From UBA1756 sp045222555 (GTDB lineage: Bacteria > Bacteroidota > Bacteroidia > Bacteroidales > WCHB1-69), in NCBI GenBank assembly GCA_045222555.1, contig JBGUYY010000091.1, forward strand, positions 62,001-126,000: 64,000 nt of DNA. The letters are read 5' to 3'. A model generated the notes under the pieces. It saw only the letters and a list, made by a program, of their open reading frames with translations, was not told the origin of the DNA and did no database searches. Shown in pieces: positions 52,954-62,103 of the stretch. Position numbers and translations under genes: made by a program. Every line of letters begins with the position of its first letter. Within the stretch, counting starts at the first letter, position 1.

Positions 52954-54042
52954 TTACCGCACCAGCGTCACCTGGCCCTTCTGTACGTGAGGATTCCCCA
53001 GCTCGTCGCGATAGCGGCAGCTGTAGAAATAACCGCCCGCCGGCAGGTACTTGCCGTTGTTCATGCCGTTCCAGCCCTGATGGATGTTGCGGGTGTGGAA
53101 CAGCAGTGTCCCCGCCTTGTCGTACACCATGCACTCAAAGTCGGTGACATTCGCCGGCGCATACACCAACCACTCGTCATTCAAACCGTCGCCGTTGGGC
53201 GTGAAGGCCGTCGGGATGAACAGCTCACAGTCGCATACTGTGATGTTCACACGGATGGTCGTGTCTTTCCCATCTTTGGTGTGCACCATCGCCTCCACAC
53301 GCGTGTTCTCTTCCACAATCAGGTCCACACTCGACAGATCGGAACCGAAGCTCCAAAATACCTGGTCGGCATTGAGGACAAAGAGGGTGAGCTTGGAGTT
53401 GCGGCATACTAATGTATCATGACTATAGGTGAGACGGAAGTCTTCTTTTGGGTTGGTGGTGGGGTGATGGTCAACCACTTGTGTTGCCTCTGGTTCGGGC
53501 TTGCTGGGTACGGTCGGATTTTCGGGCTTCCCGTTGCCACCGTTAGCCAGAAGTGTTTTGGGCTGCGGTGTGGTGGATGCAGTGGGAGTGGGGGAGGGAA
53601 GGGTGGAAGTTTCTGCTGGGGTGATATCGTTTACAGGTGCTGTTTCAGCAGGTGTGATGACGGGGTTGGCAGAAGGTTGTGAGGTAGCGGTACGTACAGG
53701 TGTTGAGGGAGTTGTTGTTGTATTAATAGTCTGTTGTTCAGTGGTTTGTTTTGAAATTTCAGGGGTGATGGAAGAGACCTGCGTAGTGGTGCGGCTTTGC
53801 GGCTCGCTGACCTTTTCGGCTGTTGGGGCAGGGCGTAACAGAATGACGGCCGCTGTGATGACCGCAGCGGTGAACAGTGCCGGAACTCCGGCGCGGAGGC
53901 CCCAGTAACGGAACTGGCGCCCACGGGCGAACCGCTTCACCGGAGCGGCATTCGCAATGCCGTCCCATACCGCCGGACTGGGCTTCGTCGCGTAGCCCGA
54001 CAGCTTTTCTTTGTACAGTTCTCCGATTTCCTGCTCTTTCAT
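52954..54042 (-). CDS. Membrane anti-sigma-like protein with gliding/T9SS-type C-terminal domain
   Basis: 362 residues. A 47-residue cytoplasmic N terminus (EIGELYKEKLSGYATKPSP...) precedes one membrane segment (about 50-69), a long Pro/Thr/Ser-rich stretch (70-190), a PKD-like region (200-270) and a 92-residue C-terminal domain with FIPTAFTPNGDGLND, VYDKAGTLLF, GWNG and YLPAGGYFYS, the CHU_C/T9SS type B signature. The start overlaps the sigma-factor stop by four bases, so it probably binds that sigma factor. Anti-sigma role is inferred from position and topology. Confidence 0.8.
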   Translation of the reverse strand: MKEQEIGELYKEKLSGYATKPSPAVWDGIANAAPVKRFARGRQFRYWGLRAGVPALFTAAVITAAVILLRPAPTAEKVSEPQSRTTTQVSSITPEISKQTTEQQTINTTTTPSTPVRTATSQPSANPVITPAETAPVNDITPAETSTLPSPTPTASTTPQPKTLLANGGNGKPENPTVPSKPEPEATQVVDHHPTTNPKEDFRLTYSHDTLVCRNSKLTLFVLNADQVFWSFGSDLSSVDLIVEENTRVEAMVHTKDGKDTTIRVNITVCDCELFIPTAFTPNGDGLNDEWLVYAPANVTDFECMVYDKAGTLLFHTRNIHQGWNGMNNGKYLPAGGYFYSCRYRDELGNPHVQKGQVTLVR

Positions 54043-54617
54043 TCTTCTCCTTTTTTTATCACGACGTGGTCTTTCATCTCCTCGCCGAGGTATTTTTCAA
54101 TTTTCTGTTTCAACGAACGCTTCGCCTTGAACAACTGCGTCCGTACGGTGATATAGGAGGTGCCGATCATTTCGGAAATCTCCTGGTGCGAGTAGCCGTC
54201 GATTTCGAAGAGGTTGAACACTGTTCGATAACCGTCGGGCAGCTCCTGTATGAACCTCATCAGAACCTCTTCCGTCAGGAAGTCATTCTGCTGTATTCTC
54301 ACGTCGTTAATGGTCTCCGCCACATCTTCCGCATCAATGTTCCCCTCCTCTTTTTTCTTCTTATGGTAGGCGTTGATGCAGGTGTTCACCGCAATCTTGC
54401 GCATCCATCCGCCGATGTTCCCGTTGTCGTCGCACGTGTCGATGTTCGTCAGAATTTTCACGAACGTGTCGTGCAGCAGGTCCTCGGCATCCTCCATGCA
54501 CCGGGTGTACCGAATGCATACCGTCATCAGCATGGGTGAGTACTTTTCGTACAACATGGCCTGATGCTTCCGACTGCCATTCTTGCACTTACGGATAATC
54601 TCACTGTCACTGACCAT
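54039..54617 (-). CDS. ECF-type RNA polymerase sigma factor
   Basis: 192 residues. Region 2 (YEKYSPMLMTVCIRYTRCMEDAEDLLHDTFVKIL) and region 4 (LPDGYRTVFNLFEIDGYSHQEISEMIGTSYITVRTQLFKAKRSLK) are intact. A Lys-rich linker separates them. Its stop overlaps the ATG of the membrane partner (ATGA), so the pair is co-translated. Its target promoters cannot be read from the window. Confidence 0.93.
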   Translation of the reverse strand: MVSDSEIIRKCKNGSRKHQAMLYEKYSPMLMTVCIRYTRCMEDAEDLLHDTFVKILTNIDTCDDNGNIGGWMRKIAVNTCINAYHKKKKEEGNIDAEDVAETINDVRIQQNDFLTEEVLMRFIQELPDGYRTVFNLFEIDGYSHQEISEMIGTSYITVRTQLFKAKRSLKQKIEKYLGEEMKDHVVIKKGEE

Positions 54618-54680
54618 ACGGACGTTTCTGTTGGTATTACAACCTCATCCCTGAAATGTTGCCTCGCCAGGGGCGGAATT

Positions 54681-55898
54681 TTATATCTTCTTAACGACAA
54701 GGGCGCTGTTGGTGCCGCCAAAGCCGAAAGAGTTGGAGAGGTAGATATTGATTTTCTTCTCTTGGGTTTGGTTGACGATGTTCAGATTTTGGGAGTGCTC
54801 GTCAGGATTCTCAAAGTTGATGTTAGGAGCGATGAAATCGTTGAGCATCATGATATTAGAATAGACAATCTCGCTGCCGCCGGCCATCCAGCACTCATGT
54901 CCCGTCATCGATTTGGTGGAGGAGATGGGTGTTTTCAGTTCGCCGAAGAGATGGTTGAGGGCGTCGGCTTCGAAGGCATCGCCCTGCAAGGTGGAGGTGG
55001 CATGTGCGTTGATATAGTCGATGTCGCTGGGTTGCACCCCTGCGTCCTTCATGGCGCGCTGCATGGCGATGCACGACCCCATGTCGCTGGGCTGCGAGAT
55101 GTTGGCACCGTTGGAGGAAAAACCGTAGCCTACCACTTCAGCCAAGATGGGGGCACCGCGCTTCACGGCGTGCTCGTACTCTTCCAGGATGACCGTGGCC
55201 GCCCCGCCGCCCGGTACCAGCCCGTCGCGGTCGCGGTCGAACGGACGCGACGCCTTCGTCGGATCGCTGATGCGGGTAGAAAACGCACTGATGGCATCAA
55301 AGCTGCTCATCGACAGGTAGTTGACCTCCTGTGCACCACCGCAAATGATCATGTCCTGCAAACCCTGACGGATGAACATCAGCCCCAGGCCGATGGCGTG
55401 CGAACTGCTCGCACAGGCCGCACTGATGGTCATGTTGATGCCCTTCAGCTTGAAAATCGTCGAGAGGTTCATCGTCACCGTCGAGTTCATCGACTGGAAG
55501 ATCGCCCCCGACCCCTGCAAGGTGGTGTCCTTGGTCTCCAATGTCAGCATGTGCGCCTCGATCACCGACTTGGCCGATGAGTCGTTGCCGTACAATACGC
55601 CCACCTCGTTCTTCTCCAAATAGTCGAGATCGATGCCTGCGTTGCGCAACGCTTCTGCCGTGGCCATGTAGGCATATTCGCCCTCCTCGGCCATACACAC
55701 TCGCGAACGGCGGTCCAGCAAACCTTTCAGCTGCGGACGCTCCACAATGCCCGTCAGCGGCGAGCGATATCCGTACGCAATTCTCTCATTGTCAATGCCT
55801 ATGCCTGATTTTCCTGCATATAACGACTGTCGTACCTCCTCCAAGTTCTTCCCGAGGCACGACCAAATTCCCATTCCAGTAATGACTACACGTCGCAT
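54681..55898 (-). CDS. Beta-ketoacyl-ACP synthase (KAS II-like; flexirubin/aryl-polyene type)
   Basis: 405 residues. Condensing-enzyme residues Cys162 (ISAACASSS), His299 (NAHATST) and His334 (MTGHECWMAGG) are all present, so it should be active. The usual GHxLGAAG around the second His is replaced by GHECWMAGG, as in specialised synthases. The neighbouring ketoreductase and ammonia-lyase indicate polyene or aryl-polyketide synthesis rather than bulk fatty-acid synthesis. A short-repeat leader lies directly before the start codon. Confidence 0.9.
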   Translation of the reverse strand: MRRVVITGMGIWSCLGKNLEEVRQSLYAGKSGIGIDNERIAYGYRSPLTGIVERPQLKGLLDRRSRVCMAEEGEYAYMATAEALRNAGIDLDYLEKNEVGVLYGNDSSAKSVIEAHMLTLETKDTTLQGSGAIFQSMNSTVTMNLSTIFKLKGINMTISAACASSSHAIGLGLMFIRQGLQDMIICGGAQEVNYLSMSSFDAISAFSTRISDPTKASRPFDRDRDGLVPGGGAATVILEEYEHAVKRGAPILAEVVGYGFSSNGANISQPSDMGSCIAMQRAMKDAGVQPSDIDYINAHATSTLQGDAFEADALNHLFGELKTPISSTKSMTGHECWMAGGSEIVYSNIMMLNDFIAPNINFENPDEHSQNLNIVNQTQEKKINIYLSNSFGFGGTNSALVVKKI

Positions 55899-55910
55899 GA
55901 TGTTATAAGG

Positions 55911-55947
55911 TTGATTCGTTGATTTGTTGATTCGTTGATTTGTTGAT
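55911..55947 (-). repeat. AATCAAC-type short tandem repeat, copy 4
   Basis: On the minus strand, four to five AATCAACR units end 12 bases before the ketosynthase ATG at 55898. Confidence 0.7.
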
Positions 55948-56074
55948 GGAAGAGGTTAGAGTTAAGGAGTTAAGAAGTGAAGGAGTTAAGCGGTTATGGG
56001 ATGTTGGCATCGTTCATCTCTTCATCTCTTCATCTCACCTCTCAGTTTTCAATTTTCAGTTTTCAAATTTCAGT

Positions 56075-56803
56075 TTAGGTATAAAGTCCCCCATTAATCG
56101 ACACCACCTCTCCGTTGATGTAGGCGGCGTTGTCGGAAGCAAGGAAGCCCACCAGCGCGGCCACCTCCTCGGGTTTGCCGAAGCGTCCGCAAGGGATCTG
56201 CTTCTTCAGCATGGCCTCGTCAAGGTCTTTCGTCATGTCGGTGGCGATGAAACCGGGGGCGACGGCGTTGACGGTCACCTTGCGGGGACCCACCTCCTGC
56301 GCTAATGCCTTGGTGGCACCGATAACGGCTGCTTTCGCCGACGAGTAGTTCACCTGCCCGGGCAGCCCCTTGATGCCGGAGAGCGATACCACATTCACGA
56401 TGCGGCCCCACCGCTTGGTGAGCATGTCCTTCAGCACCCGCCGCGTGATGTAGAAGAAGCCGTTGAGCGTGGTGTCCAGCACGTTGTGCCACTGGCTATC
56501 CTCCATGAACACCATCATGGTGTCCTGACGGATGCCGGCATTGTTCACCAGCACCGCGATATAGTCGTCGGGATGTTGCTCCTGCCATGCCTCTACTGCA
56601 GCGTTGGCCGCCTGGCCGTCCGACACGTCAAACGGCATCAGCTCTGCGGTCACGCCTTTCTCTTCCACCAACTTGCGGGTCTCTTCCGCCGCTTCGCTGT
56701 TGCGGGCATAATTAATAATAATGTTGTAGCCCATCTCTGCCAATTGCAGACAACACGCCCGCCCGATGCCGCGCGAGCCTCCCGTTACCATTGCATATTT
56801 CAT
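56075..56803 (-). CDS. 3-oxoacyl-ACP reductase (FabG-like SDR)
   Basis: 242 residues. TGGSRGIGRA cofactor motif, NNAG, then Ser/Tyr/Lys catalytic residues in SLSGIKGLPGQVNYSSAKAAV, and the PGFIATDM loop. It reduces beta-ketoacyl intermediates with NADPH. The start overlaps the ammonia-lyase stop by one base (TAATG). Together with the ketosynthase and lyase it makes a three-gene pathway unit; with no acyl carrier protein or dehydratase in view, the cluster is incomplete here. Confidence 0.92.
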   Translation of the reverse strand: MKYAMVTGGSRGIGRACCLQLAEMGYNIIINYARNSEAAEETRKLVEEKGVTAELMPFDVSDGQAANAAVEAWQEQHPDDYIAVLVNNAGIRQDTMMVFMEDSQWHNVLDTTLNGFFYITRRVLKDMLTKRWGRIVNVVSLSGIKGLPGQVNYSSAKAAVIGATKALAQEVGPRKVTVNAVAPGFIATDMTKDLDEAMLKKQIPCGRFGKPEEVAALVGFLASDNAAYINGEVVSINGGLYT

Positions 56804-58311
56804 TAGAAGTCGATTTTGTGGTTTTTCAAAAAGTCAATCATGAGGGCAATCTCCTCGTACTTGGGCGTGTCTTCCACGAACGCCGGCACCAAATCGCGGA
56901 TTTCATCGTACAGCTTACGTGAGCTTTCCGATAAATCTTCTTTGATTTTCAAACAATCAATAGCTTGCACGATGCCGATGAGGTGGATGGCCATCACCTG
57001 GTAAGCGTTGTCGATGACGCGTTTGGCAATGATGGCCGAGTTGGTGCCCATGCTCACCACATCCTGGTTGTCGTTGTTGTTGGGAATGCTGTGTACGCAC
57101 ATCGGGTTGGAAAGGGTCTGGCACTCGGCTGTGGTGGAGGTGGCCGTAAACTGCATGGCCTGCACGCCGTAGTTCAAACCGATAACGCCGAGGTTCATGA
57201 ACGGCGGCAGAATCTCGTTGATCTTGTCATGGCACAGATAGTTGAACTGACGCTCCATCAGCATGGTCAGCTTGGTGACGGCAATTTTCATCTTGTCCAT
57301 CTCGAAGCTGATATAGTCGCCGTGGAAGTTGCCACCATGGTACACGGTCTGTGTTTCTATGTCCACCACAGGGTTGTCGTCCACCGCGTTGAACTCCTCT
57401 TCGAGGATCTTCTCCGAAAAGTCGAGGGTGTCGAGTACGGGACCGAGAATCTGGGGGATGCAACGCAGCGAGTAGAAAGGCTGTACTTTGTGTTTGAATA
57501 CGGTCTCTTCGTGCGGACGGTACAGTTCCACTTCGCGTTTCAGCAGCCGGTGCGATGACGCTGCTATATTGGTCATCCACTGAGCGATACGCATCTGTCC
57601 CTTGTGGTTCTTCAGGTCGTTGAGTTCAGGGGCGAGGAAGTCGTCGTAGGAGGCCACGATCTCGTTTACCATGACAGAGGCCATCACGGCATAGGAGAGC
57701 AGTCGCTTGGCATAGTGCAGGTTCACCAAACCGACGCCGGTCATCATGGCGGTGCCATTGCACAGGGCCAGACCTTCGCGGATGTGCGGCTGGAACGGGG
57801 TGAGGTTGAGCTCTTTCATCACGTCGGCAGTGGGACGGAGTTCGCCTTTGTAGAACACCTGTCCCTCCCCGATGAGCGTCAGAGCGAGATGGGCCAACTG
57901 CACGAGGTCGCCGCTGGCACCCACACTGCCGTGCTGCGGAATGTAGGGGTAAACGCCGTTGTTGATGAACGCCGCCAGCATCTCCAATGCGCTGATGTGC
58001 ACGCCTGACTTGCCGCTGGCAAAGGTCATGTAACGCGACAGCATCGCTGCCTTCACATAAATCTCATCGAAAGGTTCGCCAGCACCTGATGAGTGACTGC
58101 GGATGATGTTGTATTGGAGGGATAGAAGATCGTCGTTGGAGATGCGGTATTGCGCCATCGGACCGAAGCCCGTATTGATACCGTATATGATTTTGTCGGC
58201 AGAAAACTGCTTCAGAAAGTTAAAGCTGCGCTCAATTCTGTTCCGGTCTTCGGCACTGATGACAAGTTTTTTGCCTTCAAAAAGAATTTTTTCAATTTCA
58301 CTGATTTGCAT
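56803..58311 (-). CDS. HAL/PAL/TAL-family aromatic amino acid ammonia-lyase
   Basis: 502 residues. The MIO cofactor forms from ASG at 132-134 (HGSVGASGDLV); YGINTGFG and QHGSVGASGDL are family hallmarks. Substrate (histidine or tyrosine) cannot be fixed from sequence alone, but the adjoining fabG-like and ketosynthase genes favour tyrosine ammonia-lyase providing coumarate for a flexirubin or aryl-polyene starter. No other histidine-degradation gene is nearby. First gene of the three-gene unit. Confidence 0.9.
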   Translation of the reverse strand: MQISEIEKILFEGKKLVISAEDRNRIERSFNFLKQFSADKIIYGINTGFGPMAQYRISNDDLLSLQYNIIRSHSSGAGEPFDEIYVKAAMLSRYMTFASGKSGVHISALEMLAAFINNGVYPYIPQHGSVGASGDLVQLAHLALTLIGEGQVFYKGELRPTADVMKELNLTPFQPHIREGLALCNGTAMMTGVGLVNLHYAKRLLSYAVMASVMVNEIVASYDDFLAPELNDLKNHKGQMRIAQWMTNIAASSHRLLKREVELYRPHEETVFKHKVQPFYSLRCIPQILGPVLDTLDFSEKILEEEFNAVDDNPVVDIETQTVYHGGNFHGDYISFEMDKMKIAVTKLTMLMERQFNYLCHDKINEILPPFMNLGVIGLNYGVQAMQFTATSTTAECQTLSNPMCVHSIPNNNDNQDVVSMGTNSAIIAKRVIDNAYQVMAIHLIGIVQAIDCLKIKEDLSESSRKLYDEIRDLVPAFVEDTPKYEEIALMIDFLKNHKIDF

Positions 58312-58486
58312 GGTGAAAAATTAGTTTGCTGATTATTAATTATTTATAAAAAATTTCAAAGATAAAATTAAACCTACCCCCCATTTTCCCAATCAAGCCG
58401 CAAATTTAGACATTTTTTTTGACAATGCATTTTTTAGTTTTAAAAATAAATATGAATAGGAGAAGCGATGTTACAAAATAAAATAG

Positions 58487-58494
58487 TATTTTTG
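58487..58494 (+). promoter_or_regulatory. Promoter box for the DUF1573 operon
   Basis: TATTTTTG followed by C, 55 bases before the start at 58550. The rest of the 238-base spacer is AT-rich and shows nothing else. Confidence 0.55.
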
Positions 58495-58549
58495 CACCCG
58501 CTTTTTGTAAAATGCAATAATTAGGAAAAATAATAATAAAACCGCAACT

Positions 58550-59641
58550 ATGAAAAAGTTAGTTTTATCTTTGACAATGCTTTTGGCTGTGATGTGCGTT
58601 ATGGCGCAGCCGAAAATTGAATTTGAAAACAAGACGCATGATTTTGGAAGTATCCGTGAAGAGGGTGGCAAAGTGACGGCCCGCTTCGTTTTCAAAAACG
58701 TGGGTACGGAAGATCTGGTGCTCACCAACGTGAAGCCCGGTTGCGGCTGTACTGCTGCTAACTATACCCGCGAGGCAGTTGCCCCCGGTCAGACCGGCTT
58801 CATCGATGCTACCTACGATCCGTGGAACCGCCCCGGCAATTTCAATAAAAACATCAAGGTTAGCACCAACGAACCCGATCAGGCTACCCCGTACATCATT
58901 TTCATCAAGGGTAACGTTATCAAACGCCCCCCCACAAAGTATGAATTGGCTGGCTATAAGGCTGGTAAAGGTGAAGTGAGAGTGAAAGAGTACTCTGTCA
59001 GCATTAATCTTACCAATACCCAATCCCATCTGGATACCCTCTGGCTCCGCAATTTCTATGAGAACGGCCGTAAGGTGTCGGTGCAAACTGAACTGCCCGC
59101 ATACATCCAAGAGGTGAGCCGCAGCTTCGGCAATGAAATCAAAGCTGGCGAAGAGGGCTACATCGTCCTCAAATACGATGCCTCCCTCCGTAATGGTTGG
59201 GGTAACCTTAAAGACAGAATCACCCTCATTACCAACGATACTATCGAAGCTAAGAAATATATCCACTACTCTGTCAATATCATGGAGGACTTCTCCAAGA
59301 TGTCTCAGAAAGAACTGGAAAGAGCCCCCAAAGTGGTCTATAACAAAACGGTGTTCAGATTTGATACGATCGCCCAGAAAGAGGTGGTTACAGATGTCAT
59401 CACCATCACCAATGCTGGTAAAACTCCGCTTATCATCCGCAAAATCGACACTAACAACCTCCCCGCTCTCTCCTATAAAATGTCCAGCATGACCATCGAA
59501 CCCGGACAATCGGCCACTATGGAGCTGACCTACAAGGCTCAAAGTCGTAGAGGTAAACAAAACAGCAATTTCGAGGTGATTACCAATTGCCCGACGAATC
59601 CTGTTCAAGTTATTAAAGTAGAGGGTTTTATCAAACAATAG
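58550..59641 (+). CDS. Secreted DUF1573-domain protein
   Basis: 363 residues, signal peptide ending at VMAQ. The first DUF1573 unit is clear: FENKTHDFGSIREEGGKVTARFVFKNVG, then PGCGCTAANYTREAVAPGQTGFI. A second Ig-like unit occupies the C-terminal part (FRFDTIAQKEVVTDVITITNAG ... GQSATMELTYKA). Such proteins are common in Bacteroidota periplasms; the conserved Cys pair (GCGC) may bind metal or form a disulfide. Co-transcribed with the OmpA lipoprotein four bases downstream. Confidence 0.9.
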   Translation: MKKLVLSLTMLLAVMCVMAQPKIEFENKTHDFGSIREEGGKVTARFVFKNVGTEDLVLTNVKPGCGCTAANYTREAVAPGQTGFIDATYDPWNRPGNFNKNIKVSTNEPDQATPYIIFIKGNVIKRPPTKYELAGYKAGKGEVRVKEYSVSINLTNTQSHLDTLWLRNFYENGRKVSVQTELPAYIQEVSRSFGNEIKAGEEGYIVLKYDASLRNGWGNLKDRITLITNDTIEAKKYIHYSVNIMEDFSKMSQKELERAPKVVYNKTVFRFDTIAQKEVVTDVITITNAGKTPLIIRKIDTNNLPALSYKMSSMTIEPGQSATMELTYKAQSRRGKQNSNFEVITNCPTNPVQVIKVEGFIKQ

Positions 59642-59645
59642 TAGA

Positions 59646-60650
59646 ATGAGAAAATTTGTGTTCGCCGCAATGGCGGTTTTGACCATCCTTGCCACCTCCT
59701 GCGTTACCAAGCAAAAATATTTGGAGTTGGAGAATAAGTACAAGGAATGTATGGAGGATAAGCGGTTCGCCGATACTGAACTTGCGGATTGCCAGAATAA
59801 AAACAAGGATTTGGACAGACAGGTCAACGCCCTGCAGTCTAAGGTTGATCAGTTGAAACACGACACCCTCGACCTGAGCCGCAAACTGGCTCAAACGGAA
59901 GCTGAATATGCCAAATCGCGTCATGACTATGATGAATTGGCAAAGGATATCAAGGAGTTGACGAAAAGCAGCGGCGCCGCCATCAATGAGTTGTCAAGCA
60001 ATCTCGACAGCGCCCAGCTCCAGCTTCGCAACAAGGAGAGAGAACTGGAAGAACTGCAAAGCCGCCTCGAACGGCAGTCAGAAGAACTTCAGGCCAAGCA
60101 GGACTCGCTGAACCAGTTTGCCAGCAGCCTCGCCGACCTGCAGAAGATTCTCGACCAGAAGGACGCCGAAGTGCGCGCCCTTAAGGATAAGGTGAGCAAC
60201 GCCCTCAAGAACTTCGAAGGCAGCGGCCTCAAGGTGGAGCAACGTAACGGCAAGGTGTATGTTTCTATGGATGAAAAGCTCCTGTTCGCCTCCGCCCGCT
60301 GGGAAGTGCAAGGTGAAGGTAAAGAAGCCCTCAAAGAGCTGGCCAAAGTGCTCGAAGCCGACAGCACCATCAACGTGCTCATCGAAGGCCATACCGACAA
60401 CCTCCGCTACAACGGCAGCGGCCAGGTGAAGGATAACTGGGATCTGAGTGTGATGCGCGCCACCTCCGTGGTGAAACTCATCCTCTCGTACGGCGACATC
60501 AACCCCGAGCGCATCTCCGCCTCCGGTCGTGGCGAGTATTTCCCCATCGACCCCGCCAACACCCCCGAGGCCCGCGCCAAGAACCGACGCACCGAGATCA
60601 TCCTCACCCCCAAGCTCGACGAGCTTTTCCAAATCATCGACAACAACTAA
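59646..60650 (+). CDS. OmpA-family lipoprotein with coiled coil
   Basis: 334 residues. Lipobox LATSC (Cys19). Residues 25-195 are a long coiled coil; residues 205-330 are an OmpA/MotB domain with LLFASARWEV, GHTDN, LSVMRATSVV and RRTEI, so it links the outer membrane to peptidoglycan. It follows the DUF1573 gene and is ended by a clear terminator. Confidence 0.93.
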   Translation: MRKFVFAAMAVLTILATSCVTKQKYLELENKYKECMEDKRFADTELADCQNKNKDLDRQVNALQSKVDQLKHDTLDLSRKLAQTEAEYAKSRHDYDELAKDIKELTKSSGAAINELSSNLDSAQLQLRNKERELEELQSRLERQSEELQAKQDSLNQFASSLADLQKILDQKDAEVRALKDKVSNALKNFEGSGLKVEQRNGKVYVSMDEKLLFASARWEVQGEGKEALKELAKVLEADSTINVLIEGHTDNLRYNGSGQVKDNWDLSVMRATSVVKLILSYGDINPERISASGRGEYFPIDPANTPEARAKNRRTEIILTPKLDELFQIIDNN

Positions 60651-60658
60651 TCACACAT

Positions 60659-60688
60659 AGGGGAAGCCAATCGCTTCCCCTTCTTTTT
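60659..60688 (+). terminator. Rho-independent terminator after the OmpA lipoprotein
   Basis: GGGGAAGC and GCTTCCCC form an eight-base stem with loop CAATC, followed by TTCTTTTT. It ends nine bases before mutY. Confidence 0.85.
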
Positions 60689-60696
60689 CCCACAAA

Positions 60697-61734
60697 ATGA
60701 TGTTTACAGAACGCCTGCTCGACTGGTTCGACACCCACAAGCGCGATTTGCCGTGGCGTGGTGAAACCGACCCCTACCGCATCTGGATCTCGGAGGTGAT
60801 TCTGCAACAAACCCGTGTGGTGCAGGGCATGGACTACTATCGCCGGTTTCTGGAGACGTTTCCCACCTGCGCCTCCCTCGCTGCCGCCCCCGAGGCAGAG
60901 GTGCTGAAGGTGTGGCAGGGACTGGGCTACTACAGCCGCGCCCGCAACCTCCATGCCGCCGCCCGCCAGATCGTGGCCGACCATGGCGGGGTGTTTCCCT
61001 CCGACTATCCGTCTATTAGAAACCTAAAGGGCGTGGGCAACTATACCGCCGCGGCCATCGCCTCCATCGCCTTCGGTCTGCCTTATCCTGCCGTGGATGG
61101 CAACGTGCTGCGCTTCGTGGCGCGCTACCAGGGCATCTTCGACAATATCGCCGCCCCCGCCACTCGCAAACTCGTGGAAACCACCTGCCAGAAGTGGATT
61201 CCCAACGACCGCCCAGGCGACTTCAACCAGGCCATGATGGAAATGGGCGCCATGGTGTGCACTCCCAAAAATCCATCCTGCGCAGCGTGCCCCTTCGCAT
61301 CAGCGTGCTACGCTTTTCAGCACCAGCAGGTGGAACAACTTCCTGTCAAACAGAAAACGGTCACGGTGAAAAACCGCTACTTCCATTACCTTATCTTTCT
61401 GCACAACGACCAAACGATCCTGCAACGGCGTGCCGAGAATGATATCTGGCGCGAGCTGTACGAGTTTCCGCTTGTAGAACTCGATGGAGAACAGTTTGAT
61501 GTTGTTAATTATTTGAATGATAATAAAATAGAATATAAAGAAAAGCCCTGTCAGGTGTGGCAAACGCAGCATCAGCTGACCCACCGCAGGATCTTCGCCT
61601 ACTTCTATGTGGTGAGTGTGAAATGCCTGCCGCCATGTTCAGAACACCAGCAGATAGTGCCGGTTAGCCGCCTCCGAGATTTTGCGGTGGCGAAAGTGAC
61701 AGAGCGGGCCATCCAACGTGTTTTTCAGCAATAA
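60697..61734 (+). CDS. mutY: A/G-specific adenine glycosylase
   Basis: 345 residues. Removes A mispaired with 8-oxoG. HhH-GPD domain with LKGVGNYTAAAIASIAFG; catalytic residues Glu33 (ISEVILQQT) and Asp134 (AVDGNVLRF); [4Fe-4S] Cys188, Cys195, Cys198 and Cys204. The C-terminal NUDIX-like recognition domain starts near 225. Start may be 60697 or 60700 (MM). A terminator shared with the convergent lipoprotein follows. Confidence 0.96.
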   Translation: MMFTERLLDWFDTHKRDLPWRGETDPYRIWISEVILQQTRVVQGMDYYRRFLETFPTCASLAAAPEAEVLKVWQGLGYYSRARNLHAAARQIVADHGGVFPSDYPSIRNLKGVGNYTAAAIASIAFGLPYPAVDGNVLRFVARYQGIFDNIAAPATRKLVETTCQKWIPNDRPGDFNQAMMEMGAMVCTPKNPSCAACPFASACYAFQHQQVEQLPVKQKTVTVKNRYFHYLIFLHNDQTILQRRAENDIWRELYEFPLVELDGEQFDVVNYLNDNKIEYKEKPCQVWQTQHQLTHRRIFAYFYVVSVKCLPPCSEHQQIVPVSRLRDFAVAKVTERAIQRVFQQ

Positions 61735-61763
61735 AAAAGGCGCAGTGAAAACTGCGCCTTTTT
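61733..61763. terminator. Bidirectional terminator between mutY and the Cys-rich lipoprotein
   Basis: AAAAAAGGCGCAGT and ACTGCGCCTTTTT flank a GAAA tetraloop. A-runs on one side and T-runs on the other let it act for both convergent genes. Confidence 0.88.
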
Positions 61764-61780
61764 GTGTTTGTTTCGGATGC

Positions 61781-61996
61781 TTATTTGCATTCGATACCAG
61801 TTTTGCCATTGCCGAGGTCAACCACTGCAGTACCAGCATAGTCTGAACATTTCTTGTCAGAATCTTTGTCGATGGTGTAGGTGTTGGTGGCGGTGACTTT
61901 ACCGTTCTCATAGGTCTTGCAGGTGCATTTCTTGTCGCAAGAAGCGAAACCGAAAACAAAAGCCATAGCGGCGAATGCTACAAATACTTTCTTCAT
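61781..61996 (-). CDS. Small Cys-rich lipoprotein, paralogue of 47840-48061
   Basis: 71 residues. Lipobox FASC followed by DKKCTCKTY; further Cys at KKCSDYAG and the C-terminal IECK. The Cys-x3-Cys-x-Cys start matches the lipoprotein at 47840-48061. Function unknown. A TATCTTTGC promoter box lies 44 bases upstream at 62041-62049. Confidence 0.78.
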   Translation of the reverse strand: MKKVFVAFAAMAFVFGFASCDKKCTCKTYENGKVTATNTYTIDKDSDKKCSDYAGTAVVDLGNGKTGIECK

Positions 61997-62040
61997 AATG
62001 TTTTGATTTTTAATAGGTTATTAAATGGTATTTTCTGGAT

Positions 62041-62049
62041 GCAAAGATA
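62041..62049 (-). promoter_or_regulatory. Promoter box for the Cys-rich lipoprotein
   Basis: TATCTTTGC on the minus strand, 44 bases before the start codon at 61996. Confidence 0.5.
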
Positions 62050-62103
62050 GGATATTTTTTAATACAAGAGTGTGATGGGTAGTTAAAAAATGTTAATGCC
62101 TGT

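Noticed and set aside
58565..59827. 420-codon minus-strand frame across the DUF1573 gene
   Set aside because: Antisense to a gene with signal peptide and clear DUF1573 motifs.
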